Source: Vineibacter terrae (GTDB lineage Bacteria; Pseudomonadota; Alphaproteobacteria; Reyranellales; Reyranellaceae). From it: 53,840 nt of DNA. How positions within the stretch are numbered: the stretch's first letter is position 1; each line of letters starts with the position of its first letter. Below the pieces are notes generated by a model. It saw nothing but the letters and a program-made list of their open reading frames with translations. It was not told the DNA's origin and searched no databases. The translations under genes and the position numbers were made by a program. Where the stretch lies: assembly GCF_008039615.1 (NCBI RefSeq), contig NZ_VDUZ01000058.1, forward strand, positions 1 to 53,840, in the 5' to 3' direction. Shown here piece after piece: positions 45,460-53,476 of this stretch.

Positions 45460-46950
45460 ATGGACACGTTCTATGAGGCGCTGCGCCTGGTGGCCCAGCC
45501 GGACGTGCTGATCGCGATCCTGCTGGCGTCGATCTACGGCCTGGTGGTCGGCTCGCTGCCCGGCCTGTCGGCGACCATGGCGACAGCGCTGCTGGTGCCG
45601 ATCACGTTCTACCTGTCGCCGATCGCGGCCATCGCCACCATCATCGCCGCGTCGGCGATGGCGATCTTCTCGGGCGACATCCCGGGCTGCCTGCTGCGCA
45701 TTCCCGGCACGCCCGCGTCGGCGGCCTACACCGACGAAGCCTATGCCATGACCCGCAAGGGCCAGCCCGAGCTGGCCCTTGGCATCTGCCTCTGGTTCAG
45801 CGCCATCGGCGGCATCATGGGCACGGTGTCGCTGATCGTGCTGGCGCCGCCGCTGGCCGAGATGGCGCTGCAGTTCTCGACCTACGAGTATTTCTGGCTC
45901 GCCCTTCTGGGCCTGATGTGCTCGACCCTGGTGGCGCGCTCCTCGCCGATCAAGGCCATCGCCAGCATGCTGATCGGGCTGCTGATCGCCTGCATCGGCA
46001 TGGAAAATCCGGCCGGCACGCCGCGCTTCACGTTCGGGCTGACCGACCTGCTGGGCGGCATCGAGCCGATCCCGGCCCTGGTCGGCGTGTTCGCGCTCTC
46101 CGAGGTGATGCGCGCCATGGCGACGGCGGAGCCGCCGCGCCTGCCGAGCCGCCGCTTCGGCAGCATCCTGAAGGGCATGTGGGCGCTGACCCTTCGCTAT
46201 CCCCGGCCGCAGGTGCGCGGCAACATCGTAGGCATCATCATCGGCGTGCTGCCCGGCGCCGGCGCCGACATGGCCGCCTGGGTCAGCTACGCCATGTCCA
46301 AGCGGCTGTCGAAGGAGCCGGAGAAGTTCGGCTCCGGCCACCCCGAGGGCCTGATCGAGGCCGGCGCCAGCAACAACGCCAGCCTGGCATCGGGATGGGT
46401 GCCGTCGCTGCTGTTCGGGATTCCCGGCGACACCATCACGGCGATCGCCATCGGCGTGCTGTTCATGAAGGGACTGAACCCCGGCCCGACGCTGTTCACC
46501 GACAAGGCGTCGAGCATGTACGCGCTCTACATCATCTTCATCATCGCCAACATCCTGATGATCCCGCTGGGCATCGCGATGATCCGCATCGCCAGCTTCG
46601 TGCTGCGCGCGCCGCGGGCGGCGATCATGCCGGTGATCGTGCTGCTGTGCGCCGTGGGCTCGTTCGCCACCGGCAACAACCTGTTCCTGGTCGTGACCCT
46701 GGCCGGCTTCGGCGTGATCGGCTACGTCATGGAGCGCAACGGCTTTCCGGTCGCGGCGTTGGTGCTGGGCATCATCATGGGCACCATGGTCGAGCAGAAC
46801 TTCGTGACGTCGCTGATCAAGTCGGACGGCAGCATCTGGCCGTTCTTCAGCCGTCCGGTCGCCGCGGTGCTGGCGGCCCTGACCTTCGCGGCGCTGCTTT
46901 GGCCGGTCTTCGTGTGGCTCAGCCGGCTGCGCTGGCGGCGGGCGGCCTGA
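45460..46950 (+). CDS. tctA: Tripartite tricarboxylate transporter large subunit TctA
   Basis: A 496-residue polytopic carrier with about twelve helices. VVGSLPGLSATMATALLVPI and IPGCLLRIPGTPASAAYTDE are the N-terminal TctA signatures, and IIGVLPGAGADMAAWVSYAM is the repeated C-terminal one, reflecting the two-fold symmetric fold. Transport is driven by a cation gradient. It is coupled to tctB by a four-base gap. Confidence 0.94.
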   Translation: MDTFYEALRLVAQPDVLIAILLASIYGLVVGSLPGLSATMATALLVPITFYLSPIAAIATIIAASAMAIFSGDIPGCLLRIPGTPASAAYTDEAYAMTRKGQPELALGICLWFSAIGGIMGTVSLIVLAPPLAEMALQFSTYEYFWLALLGLMCSTLVARSSPIKAIASMLIGLLIACIGMENPAGTPRFTFGLTDLLGGIEPIPALVGVFALSEVMRAMATAEPPRLPSRRFGSILKGMWALTLRYPRPQVRGNIVGIIIGVLPGAGADMAAWVSYAMSKRLSKEPEKFGSGHPEGLIEAGASNNASLASGWVPSLLFGIPGDTITAIAIGVLFMKGLNPGPTLFTDKASSMYALYIIFIIANILMIPLGIAMIRIASFVLRAPRAAIMPVIVLLCAVGSFATGNNLFLVVTLAGFGVIGYVMERNGFPVAALVLGIIMGTMVEQNFVTSLIKSDGSIWPFFSRPVAAVLAALTFAALLWPVFVWLSRLRWRRAA

Positions 46951-46953
46951 GCG

Positions 46954-47100
46954 TCAGTTCTGGCGCACCCAGCGCAGCGGCCCGGACGCGTCCTGCAGCA
47001 CGAACAGGTTGGGGCTCGTGAACTGGAGCTGCACGGTCATCACCTGGCCCATCGGCTCGACCGGCGGGATCGGCAGGCAGGTCGGCCCGTCGCAGTTCAT
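46954..47100 (-). CDS. Possible small protein, 48 residues
   Basis: A short minus-strand frame starting MNCDGPTCLPIPPVEPMGQV and ending ASGPLRWVRQN. Its composition is balanced and unlike the usual antisense shadows, and it ends four bases after the tctA stop in a convergent position. No ribosome binding site is visible, and a stop codon lies 36 bases upstream in frame. It may be a gene remnant. Confidence 0.35.
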   Translation of the reverse strand: MNCDGPTCLPIPPVEPMGQVMTVQLQFTSPNLFVLQDASGPLRWVRQN

Positions 47101-47358
47101 TTTCGGTGCGTAGTCCCCGGGCCGCCATCGTGCTCATGCCCGACCCAGTATCGGGCCGGCACCGCGGGCGTCGATCGAAATTCCTTTCGGCCGCTTTCCG
47201 AATCGGCATACCCGCACGCCGGGCTGGTTGCATTGGCGCGCATGAAATACGTCCAGTTTGCTCTTGGTCGCCCTGAGGGCGGGATTAAGATCGCGGGCGG
47301 TCGTGCAGCGTAGTGGAGGAGGTGCCTCTAGCGACATCGGACAGAACGGGAGGAAGCC
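47101..47358. other. Intergenic region upstream of amidohydrolase gene
   Basis: About 260 bases preceding the amidohydrolase start, which has GGGAGGAAG at good spacing. The region around 47235-47300 has lower GC than its surroundings and probably holds the promoter. No repeat or distinct structure was recognised. Confidence 0.4.
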
Positions 47359-48855
47359 ATGGTCCACCTATTGAGTGAGGCGGCGTTGCAACGGTTGCGG
47401 CCGGCGCAAGAGCGTGCGTTCCGATCCCCGATCCCGACACAGATGATCTCCAACGGCGAGTTCACGCCGCTGCCGCAGAGCCCGCAGCAGCGGCGCGTCG
47501 AAGCCCGCATCAAGGAGCTCGCCGCCCTGTACGGCAAGAAGCTGGGCATGAGTCGCCGCGGCTTCCTGACCACGGCCTCGGGCATGGCCGCGGCGTTCAT
47601 GGCGATGAACGACGTCTTCGGCCCGGTCTTCAACGTCAGCAAGGCCGAGGCGGCGGAGCCCGACGTGGCCAAGGCGCGCGCCGAGGCGCTCGCCAGCCAG
47701 TTCATCTTCGATATCCAGACCCATTTCGTTCATGACGGCTTCAAGCAGGAGGACCTGCTGGGCCTGGCGAAATACGCCGCCGACAACTGGAACAAGGAGC
47801 TGAAGCAGAAGCAGCTCACCCTGGCGTACTACAAGTTCGAGAACTACGTGCGCCAGATCTTCCTCAACAGCGACACCAAGATCGCGCTGCTCTCGGGCGC
47901 GCCGTTCGACGATCCGTCCTGGTGGCTGATCCCGAACGACCAGATCGTCGATACCGTCGAGGCGGTCAACCGCATGGCCGGCGCCCGCCGGATGCTGGGC
48001 CACTTCGTCTTCACGCCCGGCCAGCCGGGATGGATGGAAGCGGTCGACAAGGCGCTCGAGAACCCGCGGCACCAAGCCTGGAAGGGCTACACCATCGGCG
48101 ATCCGTTGACCAACACCACGCGCTATCCGTGGCGGCTGGACGACGAGAAGCTGATGTATCCGTTCTATGAGAAGGTCGTGAAGTCCGGCATCCGCCAGAT
48201 CGCGCTCCACAAGGGCCTGATGCCGGCCGACTACGAGACCTCATGGGCCAAGGTCTGGCAGTACAACACGCACTGGGACATCGCCAAGGCGGCGAAGGAC
48301 TGGCCGCAGATCAACTTCGTCTTCTACCACGGCTGCCTGCAGCCGTTTCAGGAGACGCCGGACCGGGCGCTGGCGGAGTTCGAGAAGACGGGCGAGATCA
48401 AATGGTCGAGCCATCTGGCGCGCATCCCCGAGGAGCATGGCGTCGGCAACGTCTATGCCGAGCTCGGCACGACGTTCGCGAACTCGGCGACCGCCAACCC
48501 GCGCTTCGCGGCGGCGCTGCTCGGCACCTTCATCAAGGGCATGGGTGTCGACCACGTGATCTGGGGCACCGACTCGGTGTGGTACGGCTCGCCGCAATGG
48601 CAGATCGAGGCGCTGCGGCGGCTTGAGATCCCCGAGGACATGCAGAAGAAGCACGGCTTCAAGCCGCTGGGCGAGGCCGACGGCTTCGTGAAGAGCACGA
48701 TCTTCGGCCACAACTCGGCGCGGCTGTTCGGCATGAACGTGCGGGCCGAGGCCGACACGCTCTCGCGCGACCGCATGGCCCAGCTCAAGCGCGACTACGC
48801 CGCGGTCGAGGGCGTGCGCAACAACGCCACCTACGGCTTCGTCGCCGCGGGTTGA
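47359..48855 (+). CDS. Amidohydrolase family protein with internal Tat signal
   Basis: A 498-residue metal-dependent hydrolase of the amidohydrolase-2 type. The metal-binding DIQTHFVHDG motif occurs near residue 119, FYHGCLQPF in the middle and WGTDSVWYGSPQW in the C-terminal third (catalytic Asp). A twin-arginine motif SRRGFLTTASG lies unusually far in, at about residue 65, followed by a hydrophobic stretch. So the N-terminus has an extra cytoplasmic segment of about 60 residues, or translation starts inside, at M64. The substrate is unknown; decarboxylase-type members are also in this family. Confidence 0.87.
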   Translation: MVHLLSEAALQRLRPAQERAFRSPIPTQMISNGEFTPLPQSPQQRRVEARIKELAALYGKKLGMSRRGFLTTASGMAAAFMAMNDVFGPVFNVSKAEAAEPDVAKARAEALASQFIFDIQTHFVHDGFKQEDLLGLAKYAADNWNKELKQKQLTLAYYKFENYVRQIFLNSDTKIALLSGAPFDDPSWWLIPNDQIVDTVEAVNRMAGARRMLGHFVFTPGQPGWMEAVDKALENPRHQAWKGYTIGDPLTNTTRYPWRLDDEKLMYPFYEKVVKSGIRQIALHKGLMPADYETSWAKVWQYNTHWDIAKAAKDWPQINFVFYHGCLQPFQETPDRALAEFEKTGEIKWSSHLARIPEEHGVGNVYAELGTTFANSATANPRFAAALLGTFIKGMGVDHVIWGTDSVWYGSPQWQIEALRRLEIPEDMQKKHGFKPLGEADGFVKSTIFGHNSARLFGMNVRAEADTLSRDRMAQLKRDYAAVEGVRNNATYGFVAAG

Positions 48856-48863
48856 GGCATTTT

Positions 48864-49093
48864 CCCTTCTCCCCGCGAAGGCGGGGAGAAGGTGGCACGA
48901 TAACATCGGAGCCGGATGAGGGGCCGTGGGCTTTGGACCGCGCGCGTCCACGCGCGCATTCGCTCGCAGCGGAGCGAAGAGCGAAAGACAGTCGGCGCTG
49001 CCGCGCCGATGCGCGCGTGGACGCGCGCGGTCCGAAGCCCCTCATCCGCCACTTCGGGGCACTTTCTTCCCGCTTTCGCGGGGAGAAGGGTTC
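48864..49093. repeat. Large nested inverted repeat element after amidohydrolase gene
   Basis: Outer arms CCCTTCTCCCCGCGAA (48864) and TTCGCGGGGAGAAGGG (to 49091) face each other. Middle arms GATGAGGGGC and GCCCCTCATC, and inner arms around CCGCGCGCGTCCACGCGCGC, also pair. The total length is about 230 bases. The centre carries short GC-rich palindromes. The right 50 bases overlap the 3' end of the DUF488 gene. Confidence 0.8.
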
Positions 49094-49686
49094 CCCAGCA
49101 TCTGCGCGCCGCGCCGGCGGTACGCCATCGCCAGGCGCGCCGCTCGATCCTCGGCGCGGGTCAGCAGATCGTCGGCCGGCGCGTACCTTTCCAGCAGCGC
49201 ATCCTCGACCGCGGCATGCGGCATCAGCGTGCCGTCGGCCAGGATGTGCATCACCCCGTGACCGCGGGCGGCCAGATGGCGTGACACCAGCACCGTGCGG
49301 TGGCAGTCGAGCGGCGCCTTCTCGGCGCACATCAACGCCGCCGGTTGCTGCGCGCCCTGCGTCGCCACGCGATCGAGGCCGGCCTGGAACGCCGCCGTCG
49401 CCGCGATTCGCTCGTAGTCGACCACGCCGCCTTGGCGCATGGCCGGGTCCTTGGGCTTGCCGCCCAGCATGTCGCCCAGGAAGACATAGTCGATGCCGGC
49501 CGCCGCCAGCGCCGCCTGCAGGCGCTGACGGCCGAACTGCGGGACGTGTCGTGATTGCGGCACGGAGCGCACGTCGAGCACGGAAGCGACGCCCGCACCC
49601 TGCAGCAGCGCGATGAACCGCTCGATCGGGTGGTTCGAATGGCCGATGCTGTAGATGGTCGCAGGCCTTGCGGTTTTGTCCGTCAT
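49042..49686 (-). CDS. DUF488 family protein
   Basis: A 214-residue DUF488 protein. YSIGHSNHPIERFIALLQ at the start, VLDVRSVPQSR and MCAEKAPLDCHRTVLVSRHL (with the family's C-H-R cluster) are characteristic; function unknown. The final 16 or so residues (NPSPRESGKKVPRSGG) are encoded by the palindromic repeat, so the natural C-terminus was probably replaced when the repeat arrived. The gene starts 11 bases from the divergent thioesterase gene. Confidence 0.88.
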   Translation of the reverse strand: MTDKTARPATIYSIGHSNHPIERFIALLQGAGVASVLDVRSVPQSRHVPQFGRQRLQAALAAAGIDYVFLGDMLGGKPKDPAMRQGGVVDYERIAATAAFQAGLDRVATQGAQQPAALMCAEKAPLDCHRTVLVSRHLAARGHGVMHILADGTLMPHAAVEDALLERYAPADDLLTRAEDRAARLAMAYRRRGAQMLGNPSPRESGKKVPRSGG

Positions 49687-49697
49687 CAAGGCACGCT

Positions 49698-50231
49698 ATG
49701 TCATCGGGCAGCCAGACCACAACCGCCCTCTCGAAGTACGAGGTCCGTGTGCCCGATCCCGTAGCCATCGATCCGCCACCCGGCTTCGTCGCGCTGCCCG
49801 CCCGCGGCGGCTTCACCGAGCGCAACGGGCCGTGGTTCGAGAAGACCGATGCCGACGGCACCGTGCTGCGCGGCCTGCGCGTGCTGCCGCGGCACCTCAA
49901 CGCGCTGGGCATCGTGCATGGCGGGCTGCTGACGGCGTTCCTCGATGCGGCTCTGGGCGCGGCGGCGTGGCGCGCCGCGGGCCGGCGCTGCGTCACGCTC
50001 AGCCTGAACGTCGAGTTCCTCAGCCACGGGCGGCCCGGCGACTGGATCGAGGCCGAGGCCTTTTGCACCGGCTTCGATTCGCAGGTGGCGCATGCGCGCG
50101 GCCGCCTCTATGGTCGCCGCCATTCGATCCTGACCGGACAGGGTGTGTTCGCGCTGCTGCGTCCCGGCCGCGCGCTGCAGGCCCTGCCGCCCGATCCCGA
50201 TCAACCCGACGCGCAGACGCCGCAGGACTGA
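49698..50231 (+). CDS. PaaI-family thioesterase (hotdog fold), first of tandem pair
   Basis: A 177-residue hotdog-fold protein. The motif GIVHGGLLTAFLDAALGAAA is the PaaI-like HGG catalytic region, and CVTLSLNVEFLSHGRPGDWI is the second conserved strand pair. It hydrolyses acyl-CoA thioesters; the acyl group is unknown. It precedes a related gene by three bases. Two start codons are possible (49698 ATG, 49749 GTG); the ATG is chosen on length. Confidence 0.85.
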   Translation: MSSGSQTTTALSKYEVRVPDPVAIDPPPGFVALPARGGFTERNGPWFEKTDADGTVLRGLRVLPRHLNALGIVHGGLLTAFLDAALGAAAWRAAGRRCVTLSLNVEFLSHGRPGDWIEAEAFCTGFDSQVAHARGRLYGRRHSILTGQGVFALLRPGRALQALPPDPDQPDAQTPQD

Positions 50232-50234
50232 GAG

Positions 50235-50756
50235 ATGAACGCACCGGTATCCCCTCTCGAGCTGAAATCCATCCCTGACGATCCGCCGCCCGGCTTCAAG
50301 CGCATCGACTTCCAGCGCGGCGCCACGGTGATCAACTTCAACACCCATGTCGGGCCGCTCTACTACAAGCGCGGCGAGAAGGGCTCGCGCGACGAGTTCG
50401 TGATGGGGCTGCGGGTGCAGCCCTATATGTGCAACCCGGCCGGCACCCTGCATGGCGGCATGATGATGACGGTGGCCGACCTGGTCGGCGGCATGGGCGC
50501 CACGTTCCTGGCCGGCATCCGCGGCAAGTTCGTGCCCACGGTCAACATGACCTTCGATTTCGTGGCGCCGGCGCGCGCCGGCGACTGGGTCGAGGGCCGG
50601 CTGGAGCTGGTGCGCGCCACCCGCTCGCTGCTGTTCTCGCACATCTATCTCACGACCGGCGACACCAAGATCCTGCGCGCGAGCTGCATCGTGAAGGTGC
50701 CCTCGGGCGACGGCTGGCTGGCCGACCAGGGCCGCGCCGCGAAGGAGCAGGAATAG
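50235..50756 (+). CDS. PaaI-family thioesterase (hotdog fold), second of tandem pair
   Basis: A 173-residue hotdog-fold protein with the HGG motif GTLHGGMMMTVADLVGGMGA and the strand pair TVNMTFDFVAPARAGDWVEG. The first 60 residues carry an extra segment (DDPPPGFKRIDFQRGATVIN). It shares PPPGF and the general plan with its upstream neighbour, suggesting an old duplication. The three-base gap indicates joint expression and perhaps a heteromeric enzyme. Confidence 0.87.
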   Translation: MNAPVSPLELKSIPDDPPPGFKRIDFQRGATVINFNTHVGPLYYKRGEKGSRDEFVMGLRVQPYMCNPAGTLHGGMMMTVADLVGGMGATFLAGIRGKFVPTVNMTFDFVAPARAGDWVEGRLELVRATRSLLFSHIYLTTGDTKILRASCIVKVPSGDGWLADQGRAAKEQE

Positions 50757-50819
50757 GCACAGCGCAGCCGGTGGCCGCGGCACCGGGGCTGTCCGGGGAA
50801 ACGCGAGCTCAGCGCCAAA

Positions 50820-50913
50820 AGCCTTCATGGTGAGCTTGTCGAACCATGAAGGCCCTCGCGCGGCGGCGGTCAGTGCGTCGCCCTTCATGGTTCGACAAGC
50901 TCACCATGAAGGC
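50820..50913. repeat. Paired palindromic repeats upstream of ridA (copy C)
   Basis: Two facing copies of the unit found inside the ugp operon. 50820-50852 contains CTTCATGGTGAGCTTGTCGA. 50879-50913 is its reverse complement almost base for base, so a perfect stem of about 30 pairs is possible. It sits between convergently oriented coding ends and the ridA promoter zone. Confidence 0.88.
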
Positions 50914-50969
50914 TACAAATCACCGCGGCTTGTGGCGACTTCGAAGTTGGAAGCAGGGGGGAGGCGGCT

Positions 50970-51353
50970 ATGAAGACCCGCGCGATCAACGCGCCCGAGG
51001 TGCCGGCGCCGTCCGGCGGCTATGCCCAGGTTGTCGAGGCAACCGCCGTGCAGCGCATCGTGCATGTCAGCGGCCAGATACCGATGGCGCTCGATGGCAC
51101 CGTCGCACCCGATTTCCTCAGCCAGGCGCGGCAGGCATGGGCCAACGTGCAGGCCCAGCTGCGCGCCGCCGACATGACCCTGGACAACCTGGTGAAGGCG
51201 ACGATCTTCCTGTCCGACCGCCGCTACGCGGCCGAGAACCGGCAGGTCCGCAACGAGGTTCTCGGCGCGCGCACGCCGGCGCTCACCGTGATCATCACCG
51301 GCATCTTCGACGAGAGCTGGCTGCTGGAAATCGAAGCCATCGCGATGGCTTGA
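50970..51353 (+). CDS. RidA family protein (reactive imine/enamine deaminase-like)
   Basis: A 127-residue RidA/YjgF-type protein. RIVHVSGQIPMALDGTVAPD and DNLVKATIFLSD are family segments; the catalytic-type arginine is kept in GARTPALTVI, and the C-terminus LLEIEAIAMA is typical. It could clear reactive enamines, although many subgroups have other roles. GGGGGAGG lies eight bases before the start. Confidence 0.88.
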   Translation: MKTRAINAPEVPAPSGGYAQVVEATAVQRIVHVSGQIPMALDGTVAPDFLSQARQAWANVQAQLRAADMTLDNLVKATIFLSDRRYAAENRQVRNEVLGARTPALTVIITGIFDESWLLEIEAIAMA

Positions 51354-51361
51354 TTTCTGAA

Positions 51362-51392
51362 GGCCGGGCCGCGCCGCTCCAGCGGCCCGGCC
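51362..51392. terminator. Bidirectional hairpin terminator between ridA and arsR-type gene
   Basis: Perfect 11-base arms GGCCGGGCCGC / GCGGCCCGGCC with a 9-base loop, between two convergent genes (stop codons 8 bases to the left and 5 bases to the right). There is no clear U-run on either side, so termination efficiency is uncertain. Confidence 0.6.
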
Positions 51393-51396
51393 AGCT

Positions 51397-52143
51397 TCAC
51401 GCCGCGCGGCGCGTCGTGGTCAGCATCGGATCGACCGCGCCGAACACCTTGACCAGCGCCCGCCGGCCCTCCGGCAGCAGGGTCACGACACGGCCGCGGC
51501 GGCTGCGCGTCGCCCAGCCCTTGCGGAAGAACAGGTCGGCGATCGCGGCGCCGAACGCGCCGGCGATGTGCGGGCGCCGCTCGCTCCAGTCCAGGCACTG
51601 GCGCGCGAAATACCGCCGTCCTGCCGACGCCGCCACCCGCGCCGCATCGATGTCGATCCCGACCTGGCGGCAGAAATGATCGCCGTGCGCGGTCACGTGC
51701 CAGTCCTTGCCCGGCGCCGGCTCGATGACGCCCTCGTGGGTGAGCGCGTCGGTGACCGCCATGCCGACCTGGCCGGCGAGATGGTCGTAGCAGGTGCGGC
51801 AGAAGCGCAGGTCGGGGTCACGCCGCCAGGCGGCGCTGGCCGGCGCCTCGGGCGGTCCGGCGGGACGCAGGCCGGCCACGGCGCCGATCGCCTCGATGGC
51901 GTCGGCCACAGTGGGCCCAGCCAGGCGGTAGAACCGGTTGCGCCCTTCCGGCCGCACTTCCAGCAGCCCGGCTGCCACCAGCTTGGCGAGATGGCCGCTG
52001 GCGGTCTGCGGCATGATGCGGGCCTCCAGCGCCAGCTCGCTTGCCGGCCGGGCGCGGCCGTCCATCAGGGCCATCAGCATGCCGGCGCGGGCGGGATCGC
52101 CGATCAGCGCCGCAACCTCGGCCAGGGCATTGGTGGAAAGCAT
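51397..52143 (-). CDS. ArsR-family HTH transcriptional regulator
   Basis: A 248-residue regulator with an N-terminal winged helix domain (about residues 1-85; MPQTASGHLAKLVAAGLLEV is the recognition helix region). The C-terminal half contains FCRTCYDHLAGQVG and HFCRQVGIDI, whose cysteines could bind a ligand or metal. It is longer than classical ArsR (about 100 residues) and resembles the larger MarR/ArsR-like group. GGAGG precedes the ATG at 52143; the open frame to 52251 is not needed. It is divergent from the MerR gene with a 178-base shared upstream region, so either regulator may control both. Confidence 0.87.
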   Translation of the reverse strand: MLSTNALAEVAALIGDPARAGMLMALMDGRARPASELALEARIMPQTASGHLAKLVAAGLLEVRPEGRNRFYRLAGPTVADAIEAIGAVAGLRPAGPPEAPASAAWRRDPDLRFCRTCYDHLAGQVGMAVTDALTHEGVIEPAPGKDWHVTAHGDHFCRQVGIDIDAARVAASAGRRYFARQCLDWSERRPHIAGAFGAAIADLFFRKGWATRSRRGRVVTLLPEGRRALVKVFGAVDPMLTTTRRAA

Positions 52144-52321
52144 GGTTCGGCCTCCATCGAATGATGTCCGACTATAGCGCAGGTCGGGCGCCTGGCCATG
52201 CGCCGATGCTTCGGTCATGGTCGAAGCGAGCGAGGCGGTCGCGAAATCCACAACAACGGTATTGACCTGGCCCTTGGGGCTGCCCCGATAAGATCGTGGT
52301 CAACGAACAGGAGGTGGGTTC

Positions 52322-53377
52322 GTGAATCACGCAGGACAATTTCTGAACGCTTCGGAAGCAGCCAGGCAGCTTGGCGTTTCCGCCAAGGCCCTGCGCCTCT
52401 ACGAGCAGCGTGGCCTCGTCGTGCCGCTGCGCACGGCGGCAGGATGGCGGGCTTACGGCCCCGACGAGATGGCCAAGGCCGCCGAGGTCGCAGCCCTGCG
52501 CGCGCTGGGCCTCAGCCTGGCGCAGGTGGCGCAGGTGCTGGGCGGCGACACCCGGTGCCTGGAGGCGGCGCTGGCCGTTCATCAGGCGACGCTGGAAAGC
52601 CGCATCCAGCAACTCGCCGGAACGGTGGGAAAGGTCCAGGGCCTGCGTGCCGATCTCGCTCGCGGCGACGTGGCCGCGCCGCAGCAGCTGGCGCATCTGC
52701 TGGGGACAGCGGCGGAGCCCCGTGTGGGCTTCGACCTTCCCTGGCCATGGGGCGGCGAGCGGTTCGAGCTGCGCGACATCCGGCCACTCACCTACATCAT
52801 CGGTCCGCTGGGCAGTGGCAAGACCCGCTTGGCGCGGAAGATCGCCGAGGCCCTGCCCGATGCGGCCTTCCTCGGCTTGGACCGGCTGGCTGACGATGCC
52901 GCCGAGGCACGGGCGCGGCTGGCTGCCGATCCGGCGCTCAAGGCCAGGGTCGACCGGGCGTTGGCCTGGCTCATCGACGAGGGCGCCATGGCCTCCCAGG
53001 CCCTGGTCGCGCTTCTCGCGGCGCTCGAGCGCGACGGGCCGGCCGTTCTTGTCATCGACATGGTGGAGCTGGCGCTGGACCAGGCCACGCAGGAAGCGCT
53101 GATCGGCCATTTGCGCCACAGGGGGCCCGGCGCGCGGCCGCTGTTCCTTCTGACGCGCTCCAGCGCCATCCTGGACCTGGCCGCCGTCGGCAGCGACGAG
53201 GCGATCATCCTCTGCCCGGCGAACCACAGCCCGCCGACCTGCGTCGCGCCCTACCCGGGAACACCCGGCTACGAGGCCGTCGCCACCTGCCTCGCCTCGC
53301 CCGACGTGCGGGCGCGGACCGAGGGCGTCATCGCGTGGCGCCCGCCGGGCCGACCGACGTCGAGCTCGAAGGACTGA
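52322..53377 (+). CDS. MerR-type regulator fused to P-loop ATPase domain
   Basis: A 351-residue protein. The first 75 residues form a MerR winged helix (NASEAARQLGVSAKALRLYE), and a dimerising coiled coil follows to about 130. The rest is not a metal or drug pocket but a nucleotide-binding fold: Walker A YIIGPLGSGKTRLARKIAE near residue 160, a Walker B-like VLVIDMVELAL near 245, and LFLLTRSS in the sensor position. The order suggests an ABC/SMC-like ATPase lacking the signature motif. It starts at a GTG with AGGAGGTG upstream. The ligand and target genes are unknown. Confidence 0.85.
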   Translation: MNHAGQFLNASEAARQLGVSAKALRLYEQRGLVVPLRTAAGWRAYGPDEMAKAAEVAALRALGLSLAQVAQVLGGDTRCLEAALAVHQATLESRIQQLAGTVGKVQGLRADLARGDVAAPQQLAHLLGTAAEPRVGFDLPWPWGGERFELRDIRPLTYIIGPLGSGKTRLARKIAEALPDAAFLGLDRLADDAAEARARLAADPALKARVDRALAWLIDEGAMASQALVALLAALERDGPAVLVIDMVELALDQATQEALIGHLRHRGPGARPLFLLTRSSAILDLAAVGSDEAIILCPANHSPPTCVAPYPGTPGYEAVATCLASPDVRARTEGVIAWRPPGRPTSSSKD

Positions 53378-53476
53378 GCGTCAAACCACGCGGGGTATCC
53401 CATAGGGGCTCGCCTTCGCGCTCGATCCTGCCGCGTGCGTTGGGTTACGTTGATACAGCTGCTGCAAGAGTGCGCC

